Positions 38,179 through 51,420 of a stretch of DNA of 64,000 nucleotides are shown here, in pieces; positions within the stretch are counted from its first letter, which is position 1, and each line of letters starts with the position of its first letter. The position numbers and the translations under genes are program-made. The notes beneath the pieces were generated by a model. It ran no database searches. It worked only from the letters and a program-made list of their open reading frames with translations, and had not been told where the DNA came from. Origin of the DNA: Lingula anatina (lineage: Eukaryota; Brachiopoda; Lingulata; Lingulida; Lingulidae); the NCBI RefSeq assembly GCF_001039355.2, contig NW_019775591.1, positions 480,932 to 544,931 on the forward strand, given 5' to 3'.

Positions 38179-41100
38179 TCTCTTGTGCAAACTTGTGCTC
38201 GATCTGTATATTGTTTGAAGTACACAATGCACTTTAAAACATAACAGGTGGCTTGGAACATTCCACAAAAAGTGAACATTTGGAAAACATCAGTGTCATA
38301 CACATTTTGTGTTACATTTACATCTTATCAACATCTTCCTGGTTTTTTTATGTTTTGTACTATGGAATCCTCCAATATGGAAATAAATCAACAGTAATTT
38401 TATAATGAAACACTTGTGTGAAAGTACTCAAATGTGTGCTTCAAAGATACGTAGAATGACTCAGAATATTTACCACTGTCGTGTTGAAAAGAAGGCGAAC
38501 TCTCCGATTCGCTCATCATTAGACAACAAGGCTGTTGGGTGCAGTTTTCATATTCCACCGGAAGCTCGCCACAGTCCTCCCCAGGACAATCTGGGTCGGG
38601 GTATATACACTCCTTGGTCCGCCACCGAATCACCGTTCCTGGCAGTCCACAGGTAGCAGAACAAGGCGACCATGGCAACCAATCACTAAGATAACCGTCC
38701 ACTGGAACAAAAGCATGAAAATGCTATTATTGCCATCAAAGAAGAAGGTTATGTTTCCATCGGCGACGATAAATCTGATATGAGGACAAGGTATCTGAAA
38801 AAGGACTTGAGGCATTTAGATATTTTAAGGACAGACAGTTGCATGTACTCATGAAGAATATAAGTGAAAATAATTTCAATCAAATCTAATTTTAAAACGA
38901 TTTTTTATTGTCTTGTTGTAAAGTAAATGACTTATACTTCCACTAATTGCAGATAATAATTAAAAAGGAACCAAACGAGTAAAAGGATAGGGAGTTATTG
39001 AAAGTAAGTTAAATATCTAAAAAGTCACACATAGTTCGATTTGATTGGTTAATTTCTCAATAGATTTGTAAGTTTCGGTCACGTGTAAAACATATGCAAA
39101 CTAAGGATAGATATGGTCCAAGCATGAGTAATTCAATTAATATTTTAAATATTTTGAATTGAAAACAAGGGTCTTAGAAATTGCTTAATGAGGAAATGTT
39201 GAATGGTGGTTTGCAACATGAGAATGGAAAATCCCTTGTAATCACGCAAAGACAATGGAAAGAAAACATGTCGCGTGGTCAGTACAGAGAAGTAGAGTAT
39301 AAATACTTGTTATTGCAAGAAAAGACGACGGACTGAAGCTTTCAAACGTTTATTCACCGACTCTGTTTTACATACAATTTCACAAGTATTCAGTTCCTCA
39401 TAACATAATTGGTATGCACTCTTGCAGTGTTATCTGATCTTGGTCTAGGCAATGAAGCATTTTGCATTGTTAAAGAGAGAGAGAGAGAGAGAGAGAGATT
39501 TCCTTACCTGGGCAACAAGGCTCAGTACAAGATCTTGTCTCGGTACTAGAACCTGCACAACCGCTGCCACCGCACTTCGTTGCGGGACACTCGCACGATC
39601 TAGATCGTGTCTGTGTACCAGTCCCACAAGTAACGGAGCATTGACCCCAATCCCCATATGAACACCAGCCGCCATCGACTGGAGATAAAAGTATACATTT
39701 ATAAACAGCAACATATATGATTTTTTTTATTGAAAATGAAAGACGTGGGACGTCTTTTTTAATTTACTTTGTTTTCATTTAATTATCTTCAAAAATTATT
39801 GATCTAAATGGATGTTTAAACTTTGACCTGTCTTTCATAACAAAAATTAACAAGTGGCACCCAGGTCTCACACAACAACAAGTTGATAAAATTGAATCCA
39901 TCCAGATTAGAGCATGTAAGATTATATTCCCAGAGCTGCCCTATGATGGGGCACTTGAAACATGTAAACTTAACACTCTTACTTGTAGAAGAGATAAACT
40001 ATCTAAAACATTATTGCAAAACATGTACTCTGAAGGACACAAAATCCATCATTTGCTACCAGAAATAAATGAAAGTTCCTACGCTTTGCGCCGGGTTTTT
40101 AAGTACACTGTGCCAAAATTGAGGACTGTACGATCGTCAAAAACATTTATCCCATGGGCTTTATCAAATTTTAAGAACTGAGGTTTTTATGAACTTTTAA
40201 TGTGCATCAAATCATTTTAACACTTACAAGTATATTTTAAGATTGTGCGTCTCACGACTATTTGTTTTTAAAATCCAACTTTTTAAGTTGCAAATAAATA
40301 CATATTATTATAATTAACAAGTAACTAACATTTCTAGTTCTCTCCTTGGATATTCAATGTTGCCAAAGACATGCAAGATGTGAAAAAAATTAATCTAAGA
40401 TAATAACTTTCATAAAAGTAATCTAATCCTGCTGATTTTTGAAAGGGTCTGTCTTGATTACATTCAAAGCCACCCATGAAGTAAAACAAAGATACAGTTT
40501 GGTTCTTATGGGGCAAACGTTGCCAAATATTTATGTGAAAAAATCAGTGACGTTAAGTTTGTTAAAAAATAATCTGATCATGCACATGCTGATTTTGGAA
40601 AGGGACCTGCTACAGAGAGAGAGAGAGACAGAGCGAGAGAAAGGCAGTGAGAAAGGCAAAAAAGAGGTTGATTTGCTTACCTGGGCAACAAGGCTCAGTA
40701 CAAGATCTTGTCTCGGTACTAGAACCTGCACAACCGCTGCCACCGCACTTCGTTGCGGGACACTGGCACGATCTAGATCGTGTCTGAGAACCAGTCCCAC
40801 AAGTAACGGAGCAGTCACCCCAATCTCCATATGAACACCAGCCGCCATCGACTGGAGATGAAATAATACATTTGTGAACAACAATGTTTATGTTTTTATG
40901 CAAAGTAAAAGACATGGGTCGTTTTTTAATTATTTTATTTTCATTAAATTCCTCATAAGATAATTTGTCCAAATGAATGTAACTCTTTGACAAGTCTTTC
41001 AGAATCAAGTTGTTTCAATAATTATTTAAATTAAAATTTAACTAACATTTTTAGTCCTCTGCTTGGACATTGATTTTGGACAATAACTTTCATAAAAATA

Positions 41101-41981
41101 ACCTGATCTTGCTGATTTTGAAAGGGTATGTCTTGTATACATTCAAAGCCACCCATGAAGTAAAACAAAGATACAGTTTGGCTCTAATGGGGCAAACATT
41201 GCCTAACTATAGGCGATAAAACCAATGACCTTAAGTTTGTTTAAAATAATCTGATCATGCACATGCTGATTTCAGAAGGAATCGGCTACTGAGAGAGAAT
41301 AAAGAGACAGAGAGAGAGAGACAGAGACAGAGAGAGAGACTTCCTTACCTGGGCAACAAGACTTAGTACAAGTTCTAGTCTCGGTACTCGAACCTGCACA
41401 ATTGGCGCCATTGCAGTCGGGTTCGGGACACTCGCACGCCCTAGATCGTGTCTGTGAACCAGTCCCACAAGTAACGGAGCACTGACCCCACTCTCCGTAT
41501 GGACACCAGCCGCCATCGACTGGAGATAAAAGTATACATTTATAAACAGCAACATTTATGATTTTTTTCATTCAAAATGAATGACATGGGACGTATTTTT
41601 TATTATTTTGCTTTCATTCAATTATCTTTAAAAATAATTGGTCCAAATGGATGTTAATACACTGACCTGTCCTTTGGAACAAAAAGTATCAATTAACTCA
41701 CATTTCTAGTTCTCTCCTTTGAAATTAAATGTTGCCAAAGACATGCAAAATATGCAAAAAAATGAATCTAAGATAATACCTTTCATAAATATAATCTGAT
41801 CATGCTGATTTTTGAAAGGATATGTCTTGTATACATTCAAAGCCACCATGAAGTTAAACAAAGATACAGTTTGGCTCTAATGGGGCAAACATTGCCTAAC
41901 TATATGCGAAAAAAACAATGAGATTAAGTTTGTTAAAAATAATCTGATCATACACATGCTGATTTAAGAAGGGACCGGCTC

Positions 41982-42018
<37 letters not shown>

Positions 42019-43925
42019 CCTTACCTGGGCAACAAGGCTCAGTACAAGATCTTGTCTCGGTACTAGAACCTGCACAACCGCTGCCACCGCACTTCGTTGC
42101 GGGACACTGGCACGATCTAGATCGTGTCTGAGAACCAGTCCCACAAGTAACGGAGCAGTCACCCCAATCTCCATATGAACACCAGCCGCCATCGACTGGA
42201 GATGAAATAATACATTTGTGAACAACAATGTTTATGTTTTTATGCAAAGTNCAAGGCTCAGTACAAGATCTTGTCTCGGTACTAGAACCTGCACAACCGC
42301 TGCCACCGCACTTCGTTGCGGGACACTCGCACGATCTAGATCGTGTCTGTGTACCAGTCCCACAGGTAACGGAGCACTGACCCCAATCTCCATATGAACA
42401 CCAGCCGCCATCGACTGGAGATAAAAGTATACATTTATAAACAGCAACATCTATGATTTTTTTTCATTCAAAATGAAAGACGTGGGACGTCTTTTTTAAT
42501 TTACTTTGTTTTCATTTAATTATCTTCAAAAATAATTGATCTAAATGGATGTTTAAACTTTGACCTGTCTTTTATAACAGAAATTAACAAGTAACTAACA
42601 TTTCTAGTTCTCTCCTTGGATATTTAATGTTGCCAAAGACATGCACGATGTGAAAAAATTAATCTAAGATAATAACTTTCATAAAAGTAATATAATCCTG
42701 CTGATTTTTGAAAGGGTCTGTCTTAATTACATTAAAAGCCACCCATGAAGTAAAACAAAGATACAGTTTGGTTCTTATGGGGCAAACGTTGCCAAATATT
42801 TATGTGAAAAAATCAATGACGTTAAGTTTGTTAAAAAATAATCTGATCATGCACATGCTGGTTTTGGAAAGGGACCTGCTACAGAGAGAGAGAGAGACAG
42901 AGCGAGAGAAAGGCAGTGAGAAAGACAAAAAAGAGGTTGATTTCCTTACCTGGGCAACAAGGCCCAGTACAAGATCTTGTCTCGGTACTAGAACCTGCAC
43001 AACCGCTGCCACCGCACTTCGTTGCGGGACACTCGCACGATCTAGATCGTGTCTGCGTACCAGTCCCACAAGTAACGGAGCAGTCACCCCAATCTCCATA
43101 TGAACACCAGCCGCCATCGACTGGAGATCAAATTATACATTTGCGAACAACAATGTTAATTTTTTTATGCAAAGTAAAAGACATGGGTCGTTTTTTAATT
43201 ATTTTATTTTCATTAAATTCCTCATAGGATAATTTTTCCAAATGTATGTAACTCTTTGACAAGTCTTTCAGAACCACGAGAGACTTCCCTACCTGGGCAA
43301 CAAGACTTAGTACAAGTTCTAGTCTCGGTACTCGAACCTGCACAATTGGCGCCATTGCAGTCGGGTTCGGGACACTCGCACGCCTTAGATCGTGTCTGTG
43401 AACCAGTCCCACAAGTAACGGAGCACTGACCCCACTCTCCATATGGACACCAGCCGCCATCGACTAGAGATAAAATTATACATTTATAAACAGCAACATT
43501 TATGATTTTTTTCATTCAAAATGAATGACATGGGACGTATTTTTTATTATTTTGCTTTCATTCAATTATCTTTAAAAATAATTGGTCCAAATGGATGTTA
43601 ATACACTGACCTGTCTTATGGAACAAAAATTATCAATTAACTCACATTTCTAGTTCTCTCCTTTGATATTAAATGTTGCCAAAGACATGCAAAATATGCA
43701 AAAAAATGAATCTAAGATAATACCTTTCATAAATATAATCTGATCATGCTGATTTTTGAAAGGATATGTCTTGTATGCATTCAACGCCACCATGAAGTTA
43801 AACAAAGATACAGTTTGGCTCTAATGGGGCAAACATTGCCTAACTATATGCGAAAAAAACAATGAGATTAAGTTTGTTAAAAATAATCTGATCATACACA
43901 TGCTGATTTAAGAAGGGACCGGCTC

Positions 43926-43962
<37 letters not shown>

Positions 43963-45013
43963 CCTTACCTGGGCAACAAGGCTCAGTACAAGATCTTGTC
44001 TCGGTACTAGAACCTGCACAACCGCTGCCACCGCACTTCGTTGCGGGACACTGGCACGATCTAGATCGTGTCTGAGAACCAGTCCCACAAGTAACGGAGC
44101 AGTCACCCCAATCTCCATATGAACACCAGCCGCCATCGACTGGAGATGAAATAATACATTTGTGAACAACAATGTTTATGTTTTTATGCAAAGTAAAAGA
44201 CATAGGTCGTTTTTAATTATTTTGTTTTCATTGAATTCCTCATAAAATAATTTGTCCAAATGAATGTAACTCTTTGACAAGTCTTTCAGACTTTCAGAAT
44301 CAAGTTGTTTCAATAATTAATTAAATTAAAATTTATCTAACATTTTTAGTCCTCTGCTTGGACATTGATTTTGGACAATAACTTTCATAAAAATAACCTG
44401 ATCTTGCTGATTTTGAAAGGATCTGTCTTATATACATTCAAAGCCACCCATGAAGTAAAACAAAGATACAGTTTGGCTCTAATGGGGCAAACGTTGCGTA
44501 ACTATAGGCGATAAAACCAATGACCTTAAGTTTGTTTAAAATAATCTGATCATGCACATGCTGATTTCAGAAGGAATCGGCTACTGAGAGAGAGAAAGAG
44601 ACAGAGAGAGAGAGACTTCCTTACCTGGGCAACAAGACTTAGTACAAGTTCTAGTCTCGGTACTCGAACCTGCACAATTGGCGCCATTGCAGTCGGGTTC
44701 GGGACACTCGCACGCCCTAGATCGTGTCTGTGAACCAGTCCCACAAGTAACGGAGCACTGACCCCACTCTCCGTATGGACACCAGCCGCCATCGACTGGA
44801 GATAAAAGTATACATTTATAAACAGCAACATTTATGTTTTTTTATTCAAAATGAATTTTATTATTTTGTTTTCATTCAATTATCTTCAAAACAATCGGTC
44901 CAAATGGATGTTTATACTTTGATCAGTCTTTTAAAACAAAAATTCTCATTAACTAACATTTCTCGTTCTCTCCTTGGATATTTAATGCTAATTTAACAAA
45001 GGGACCTGCTTCT

Positions 45014-45049
<36 letters not shown>

Positions 45050-45783
45050 TTTCCTTACCTGGGCAACAAGGCCCAGTACAAGATCGTGTCTGTGAACCAG
45101 TCCCACAAGTAACAGAGCAATCACCCCATTCTCCATATGAATATGGACACACCCAGCCATTGACTGGAGATGAAATGTTACATTCATGAACAGCAACATT
45201 AATGATCAGTTATGCAAAATAAAAGATTTTATATTACCACAGAATTGCAATTGATGAATCTGATTATAAGTTTTATATTTCTATTTTCAATAACTCTTGA
45301 TATACAACAAATAATCACAAATTAAAATTTCACTTTGGACGGTGAAAAAAATTACCACAGGTAGACAAACAGACTGATGGATTGATAGACAAACATCACA
45401 GATATAAGTCATTTCAGTGTAAACGTATGTAGTACAGATAATCTCGTAAAATAGAAAAAGTCATTAGTTGAAGCTTAACATGGGACAGTTAAGACCAAAC
45501 AGAAATTGATTACATCATCTTACAGTGATATTATTTGTAATTTCAATAAAAATGTATTCAGCTAATATATGTTCATGTAAAACATACATCATAAATCAGA
45601 TTTTACCCGAGCTCTTGAAAGTTATAAAAAAGTGAAATAATAATGATAACAATAAAAATAATGATAATTGAGATGTTATAAGAAAACATCTCGTATTAAA
45701 ATGATAATAAGAATTGAAATAAGATTTAATCAGTTAAACAAATTAACCTCTTACTGCCTTTACAATTTAAATTTCTTTGCTGC

Positions 45784-45819
<36 letters not shown>

Positions 45820-46251
45820 GCCTTATATCCAGTAGGTTTTGTGCAGTATACTGGTATATGGCAATCTTATGTACGTTTTTAACTATTTTTCCCACTATAG
45901 TAGACTTGTGCGACATTCAGAAGATGTTTTATGGGGTATTTAGGTTCATCGCCCATGCATGCGCTACTCTCATGCGGTACTGACAGGAAAAAAACATTTC
46001 AATCATGAATATTTTAGAAATAAAAAAAACATGCGTAAATAAAATAACTGTGTAAAACACTTTTTCCATGTGCTTGAAAATATTCACCACGCGTAGCTAA
46101 AGATTATGTAGAGGTGTACCTAGTGCACTTGTTAACGTATAAATATTCGTGAGAGGCAAAGGAAGAGCCCAAAATACATACCTGTGACCGACCTGTCCAA
46201 CGCCCATAGAAGAACTGCCATGATACCAGTATAGAATTGCAGTGACCACAT
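36986..46251 (-). CDS. Secreted TSP1-array protein, paralogue lacking the N-terminal region
   Basis: Exons in transcript order: leader 46182-46251; short TSP1 45059-45163; 171-base TSP1 exons 44625-44795, 43969-44139, 43293-43463, 42950-43120, 42252-42414 (8 bases lost at an n), 42025-42195, 41349-41519, 40681-40851 and 39508-39678; last TSP1 38474-38701; tail exons 37932-38039 and 36986-37134 ending in TAA. Every internal exon is phase 1-1, so any number of modules stays in frame; restoring only the length of the gap-cut exon gives 2199 bases, 732 residues. The leader starts MWSLQFYTGIMAVLLW. Modules begin VDGGWC, carry GDCSVTCG or GQCSVTCG (O-fucosylation pattern CxxS/TCG) and end CCPG. Two types alternate: a (CPATKCGGSGC) and b (CPEPDCNGANC). 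The last TSP1 and tail are close to those of the 15-exon gene. Likely a secreted matrix or adhesion protein. The contig joins at 42251 and 47967 may have doubled part of the array. Confidence 0.78.
39856..40311 (+). mobile_element. 5'-truncated CR1/L2-like insertion with 11-bp target duplication
   Basis: The plus strand encodes a reverse-transcriptase tail (RACKIIFPELPYDGALE, RRVFKYTVPKLR, FIPWALSNF) related to the fragment at 25600. It is flanked by AATTAACAAGT at 39845-39855 and again at 40312-40322. The equivalent intron between 42414 and 42950 has this string once and lacks the element; the spacing difference, 467 bases, equals element plus one target copy. Confidence 0.92.
42251..42251. 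other. Contig join (single n) inside a TSP1 exon
   Basis: Left of the n the sequence is the intron after the 42025 exon; right of it a TSP1 exon starts 8 bases late. The left end matches sequence at about 44190, and the right start matches about 39516, as expected for overlapping allelic contigs. Confidence 0.85.
45777..45815. repeat. Poly-T tract
   Basis: Long T run in the leader intron of the array gene; the sister copy at 49560 has different sequence here. Confidence 0.9.
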
Positions 46252-47206
46252 CGTTGATGAAATCGAATCTGTAACACAAGATAATTTAAAAGCAACGTGG
46301 CAAAAGTTTATATATTAAGACCCAAGTTTAAAGCATATGTTTATGAAGAAAAATATTTCTGCACATAATAAAAAGTTCTTCTTTTTTATCTCCGTACGCA
46401 TATCCTGCCCACTACTGTTGGCAAATTATGCTCTAAAACCCATTTTCTGGCTCTAAGTTTCTCATTTTTGCGTCAAAGGTGAAATTTCCCAGCTCTACCG
46501 GTAACTCCTTTCCAAGAAAGGCTAAAAAATAGAAACCCAGAAATCCTGTTTGTGGAACACAAGTGTATGAACGTTTTTGCTAGTGTATACTTTGATGAAT
46601 ATGGGGAAAGTTAAAAAAATTCTAGCAAGATTTACGCTTTGTTATATGATTAAGGTCTAAAACCCACCGAATACCTTAAAATAACACACTGATTGAATTA
46701 CACACTAATTCAAAACACAAATACTGAATGAAATAAGATTAAGTCAACTGTATTCTGTTGAAAGTAACATACAGGCAATTCCGATAACCATAGTATTACG
46801 TGGCGTATGACTTTGATACTAGCTTCGAAACAACAGTATAAAACACATAATACATGTATTTTTAAAAAATTATAATTTTAAAAAAGAATTTAAAAGTGGC
46901 ATTAATATTTAAACTTTACAATATACCTCATAATTAACTATCTAAATATTTTAACTATTCATTTATTGACTTAATTTTACTCTTGTAAAGTCTACTGAAC
47001 ATTTTATGTAGATTTTAGACAATAAATAAATCCATGTTATTATTATCATTATTATAATAATTATTATTATTATTGCCGTCTTGACCTTGTCAAGCCACTG
47101 GACACAGATGATCTCGGACAAGAGAACTCTTATTCACTTAAAACGAAGTCTCTGCGCGTGATGTTCTTGATGTTCTTGATGTTCTGTGGCGATAGGCGAG
47201 CGACCA

Positions 47207-47525
47207 AGCGACAGGTGTGGGTACACTGGCAGTCGTAGCCTTGGAACTGCACACAGGCAGCTCAAGCCATATTGTTTTTTTTTTTTTTTTTTTTTTTTTC
47301 ACCGACTAGAGCAGCGGTGGAGTCCGGCAGCCCCATGAGCAACTGAGCTGGCCTCTTCAGGACAACACTGCTCACCTCACTGGCATGAGGAAGGGGCTAG
47401 AAAAGGTGCCCTAAACATGCCTGCTCCACACTACCCTAGTCGGCATTACGCGGCTGATGGGGGCCCTAAATAATCGGTCGACTTATAAAGAAGAAAATAA
47501 GGAAACAAATAACAAGGCATATCAT
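47207..47525 (+). mobile_element. Orphan 5' leader of the non-LTR element, copy 1
   Basis: Matches 56697-57004, the leader directly before the endonuclease of the retroelement, from GACAGGTGTGGGTACACTGG to AAATAACAAGGCAT. No endonuclease follows here. Confidence 0.7.
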
Positions 47526-47966
47526 GAATTTTACCGTTCATGATAAATGCGTCACCTGGATAATCGATTAGGATAGCAGATACACACATGTACATCCAAC
47601 CTGACCATCCCCGTGGCAAGATTGAAAGTTCCCATCCGATCAGTATGTATCAACGAAGCTGACGTGGCTCCGTGGTAACGTTGCTGTCTCGCATACAGTC
47701 AGACACTGGTACCCTGGTTCGAGACCCAGCAAGTATAGTACCGTACTTTTTTTTACCAGAATTAAATTTTTAAAATTCCGTTTGGTTACTATAAGAGGAA
47801 ACTCGTAAGTACGGAGGGTGGGCGGGTCTGTCACGGCGCAGTCGGTAGCGTGCTTGGATGCAAATGAGTTAACCAAAGCGCCATCAACCATGGCAACGCA
47901 AAGTCACGAGTTCGAGTCCCGAATGACGCACGTCAGTCCAGCACGACAACGACCGAGCCCATGAAG

Positions 47967-47967
47967 N
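47967..47967. other. Contig join (single n)
   Basis: The left contig ends in GACCGAGCCCATGAAG, equivalent to 51858; the right contig starts at the equivalent of 44152. End-to-start overlap suggests two haplotypes placed in tandem. Confidence 0.85.
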
Positions 47968-48429
47968 TATACATTTGTGAACAACAATGTTTATGTTTTT
48001 ATGCAAAGTGAAAGACATAGGTCGTTTTTAATTATTTTGTTTTCATTGAATCTCTTATAAAATAATTTGTCCAAATGAATGTAACTCTTTGACAAGTCTT
48101 TCAGAATCAAGTTGTTTCAATAATTAATTAAATTAAAATTTATCTAACATTTTTAGTCCTCTGCTTGGACATTGATTTTGGACAATGACTTTCATAAAAA
48201 TAACCTGATCTTGCTGATTTTGAAAGGATCTGTCTTGTATACATTCAAAGTCACCCATGAAGTAAAACAAAGATACAGTTTGGCTCTAATGGGGCAAACG
48301 TTGCGTAACTATAGGCGATAAAACCAATGACCTTAAGTTTGTTTAAAATAATCTGATCATGCACATGCTGATTTCAGAAGGAATCGGCTACTGAGAGAGA
48401 GAAAGAGACAGAGAGAAAGACTTCCTTAC

Positions 48430-48783
48430 CTGGGCAACAAGACTTAGTACAAGTTCTAGTCTCGGTACTCGAACCTGCACAATTGGCGCCATTGCAGTCG
48501 GGTTCGGGACACTCGCACGCCCTAGATCGTGTCTGTGAACCAGTCCCACAAGTAACGGAGCACTGACCCCACTCTCCGTATGGACACCAGCCGCCATCGA
48601 CTGGAGATAAAAGTATACATTTATAAACAGCAACATTTATGTTTTTTTATTCAAAATGAATTTTATTATTTTGTTTTCATTCAATTATCTTCAAAACAGT
48701 CTTTTAAAACAAAAATTCTCATTAACTAACATTTCTCGTTCTCTCCTTGGATATTTAATGCTAATCTAACAAAGGGACCTGCT

Positions 48784-48832
<49 letters not shown>

Positions 48833-50146
48833 TTTCCTTACCTGGGCAACAAGGCCCAGTACAAGATCGTGTCTGTGAACCAGTCCCACAAGTAACAGAG
48901 CAATCACCCCATTCTCCATATGAATATGGACACACCCAGCCATTGACTGGAGATGAAATGTTACATTCATGAACAGTAACATTAATGATCCTTTATGCAA
49001 AATAAAATATTTTATATTACCACAGAATTGCAATTGATGAATCTGATTATAAGTTTTATATTTCTATTTTTAATAACTCTTGATATACAACAAATAATCA
49101 CAAATTAAAATTTCAATTTGGACGGTGAAAAAAATTACCACAGGTAGACAAACAGACTGATGGATTGATAGACAGACATCACAGATATAAGTCATTTCAG
49201 TGTAAACGTATGTAGTACAGATAATCTCGTGAAATAGAAAAAGTCATTAGTTGAAGCTTAACATGGGACAGTTAAGACCAAATAGAAATTGATTACATCA
49301 TCTTACAGTGATATTATTTGTGATTTCAATAAAAATGTATTCAGCTAATATATGTTCATGTAAAACATACATCATAAATCAGATTTTACCCGAGCTCTTG
49401 AAACGTATAAAAAAGTGAAATAATAATGATAACAATAAAAATAATGATAATTGAGATGTTATAAGAAAACATCTCGTATTAAAATGATAATAAGAATTGA
49501 AATAAGATTTAATCAGTTAAACAAATTAACCTCTTACTGCCTTTACAATTTAAATTTCTTTGCTGATGCCATGCCGAAACTGTGTCCATTGTAACCGTGA
49601 GATGTTGAATTCTAAACGAGCTTGGTTTGTACATGATTTTATGTACGAGTATATTTATTTTACTAATATTCTTTGATCACGCGTATTTTGAGGGGGTTTT
49701 TTTCCTTTGCTGGCCTTATATCCAGTAGGTTTTGTGCAGTATACTGGTATATGGCAATCTTATGTACGTTTTTAACTATTTTTCCCACTATAGTAGACTT
49801 GTGCGACATTCAGAAGATGTTTTATGGGGTATTTAGGTTCATCGCCCATGCATGCGCTACTCTCATGCGGTACTGACAGGAAAAAACCATTTAAATCATG
49901 AATATTTCAGAAATAAAAAAAAAACATGCGTAAATAAAATAACTGTGTAAAATACTTTTTCCGTGTGCTTGAAAATATTCACCAAGCGTAGCTAAAGATT
50001 ATGTAGAGGTGTACCTAGTGCACTTGTTAACGTATAAATATTCGTGAGAGGCTAAGGAAGAGCCCAAAATACATACCTGTGACCGACCTGTCCAACGCCC
50101 ATAGAAGAACTGCCATGATACCAGTATAGAATTGCAGTGACCACAT
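48430..50146 (-). CDS. 5' fragment of a TSP1-array gene (leader and two TSP1 exons)
   Basis: Leader exon 50077-50146, short TSP1 exon 48842-48946 and type-b TSP1 exon 48430-48600, all phase 1, then intron to the n at 47967. It is near-identical to 44625-46251. There are no further modules or tail, so it is either the second allele of the array gene or a truncated tandem copy. The GA tract beside the short exon differs in length, and a stretch of about 22 bases is missing in the intron between the two TSP1 exons. Confidence 0.8.
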
Positions 50147-51087
50147 CGTTGATGAAATCGAATCTGTAACAAGATAATTTAAAAGCAACGTGGCAAAAGT
50201 TTATATATTAAGACCCAAGTTTAAAGCATATGTTTATGAAGAAAAATATTTCTGCACATAATAAAAAGTTCTTTTTTATCTCCGTACGCATATCCTGCCC
50301 ACTACTGTTGGCAAATTATGCTCTAAAACCCATTTTCTGGCTCTAAGTTTCTCATTTTTGCGTCAAAGGTGAAATTTCCCAGCTCTACCGGTAACTCCTT
50401 TCCAAGAAAGGCTAAAAAATAGAAACCCAGAAATCCTGTTTGTGGAACGCAAGTGTATGAACGTTTTTGCTAGTGTATACTTTGATGAATATGGGGAAAG
50501 TTTAAAAAAATTCTAGCAAGATTTACGCTTTGTTATATGATTAAGGTCTAAAACCCACCGAATACCTTAAAATAACACACTGATTGAATTACACACTAAT
50601 TCAAAACACAAATACTGAATGAAATAAGATTAAGTCAACTGTATTCTGTTGAAAGTAACATACAGGCAATTTCCGATAACCATAGTATTACGTGGCGTAT
50701 GACTTTGATACTAGCTTCGAAACAACAGTATAAAACACATAATACTAGTACATGTATTTTTAAAAAATTATAATTTTAAAAAAGAATTTAAAAGTGGCAT
50801 TAATATTTAAACTTTACAATATACCTCATAATTAACTATCTAAATATTTTAACTATTCGTTTATTGACTTAATTTTACTCTTGTAAAGTCTACTGAACAT
50901 TTTATGTGGATTTTAGACAATAAATAAATCCATGTTATTATTATCATTATTATAATAATTATTATTATTATTGCCGTCTTGACCTTGTCAAGCCACTAGA
51001 CACAGATGATCTCGGACAAGAGAACTCTTCTTCACTTAAAACAAAGTCTCTGCGCGTGATGTTCTTGATGTTCTGTGGCGATAGGCG

Positions 51088-51420
51088 AGCGACCAAGCGA
51101 CAGGTGTGGGTACACTGGCAGTCGTAGCCTTGGAACTGCACACAGGCAGTTCAAGCCATATGTTTTTTTTTTTTGTTTTTTTTTTTTTTTTTCACCAACT
51201 AGAGCAGCGGTGGAGTCCGGCAGCCCCATGAGCAACTGAGCTGGTCTCTTCAGGACAACACTGCTCACCTCACTGGCATGAGGAAGGGGCTAGAAAAGGT
51301 GCCCTAAACATGCCTGCTCCACACTACCCTAGTCGGCATAACGCGGCTGATGGGGGCCCTAAATAATCGGTCGACTTACAAAGAAGAAAATAAGGAAACA
51401 AATAACAAGGCATGTCATGA
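51088..51420 (+). mobile_element. Orphan 5' leader of the non-LTR element, copy 2
   Basis: Same segment as at 47207, in the repeated block. Confidence 0.7.

Larger units (their letters stand above)
44152..47966. repeat. Block repeated at 47968-51858
   Basis: Leader exon, short TSP1, one type-b TSP1, upstream flank and the retroelement 5' leader occur in the same order at 47968-51858, with only small indels and scattered base changes. The copies abut at an n. Confidence 0.9.

Noticed and set aside
47047-47080. CRISPR-like or regulatory repeat from ATT runs
   Set aside because: Simple trinucleotide microsatellite in a eukaryotic genome.
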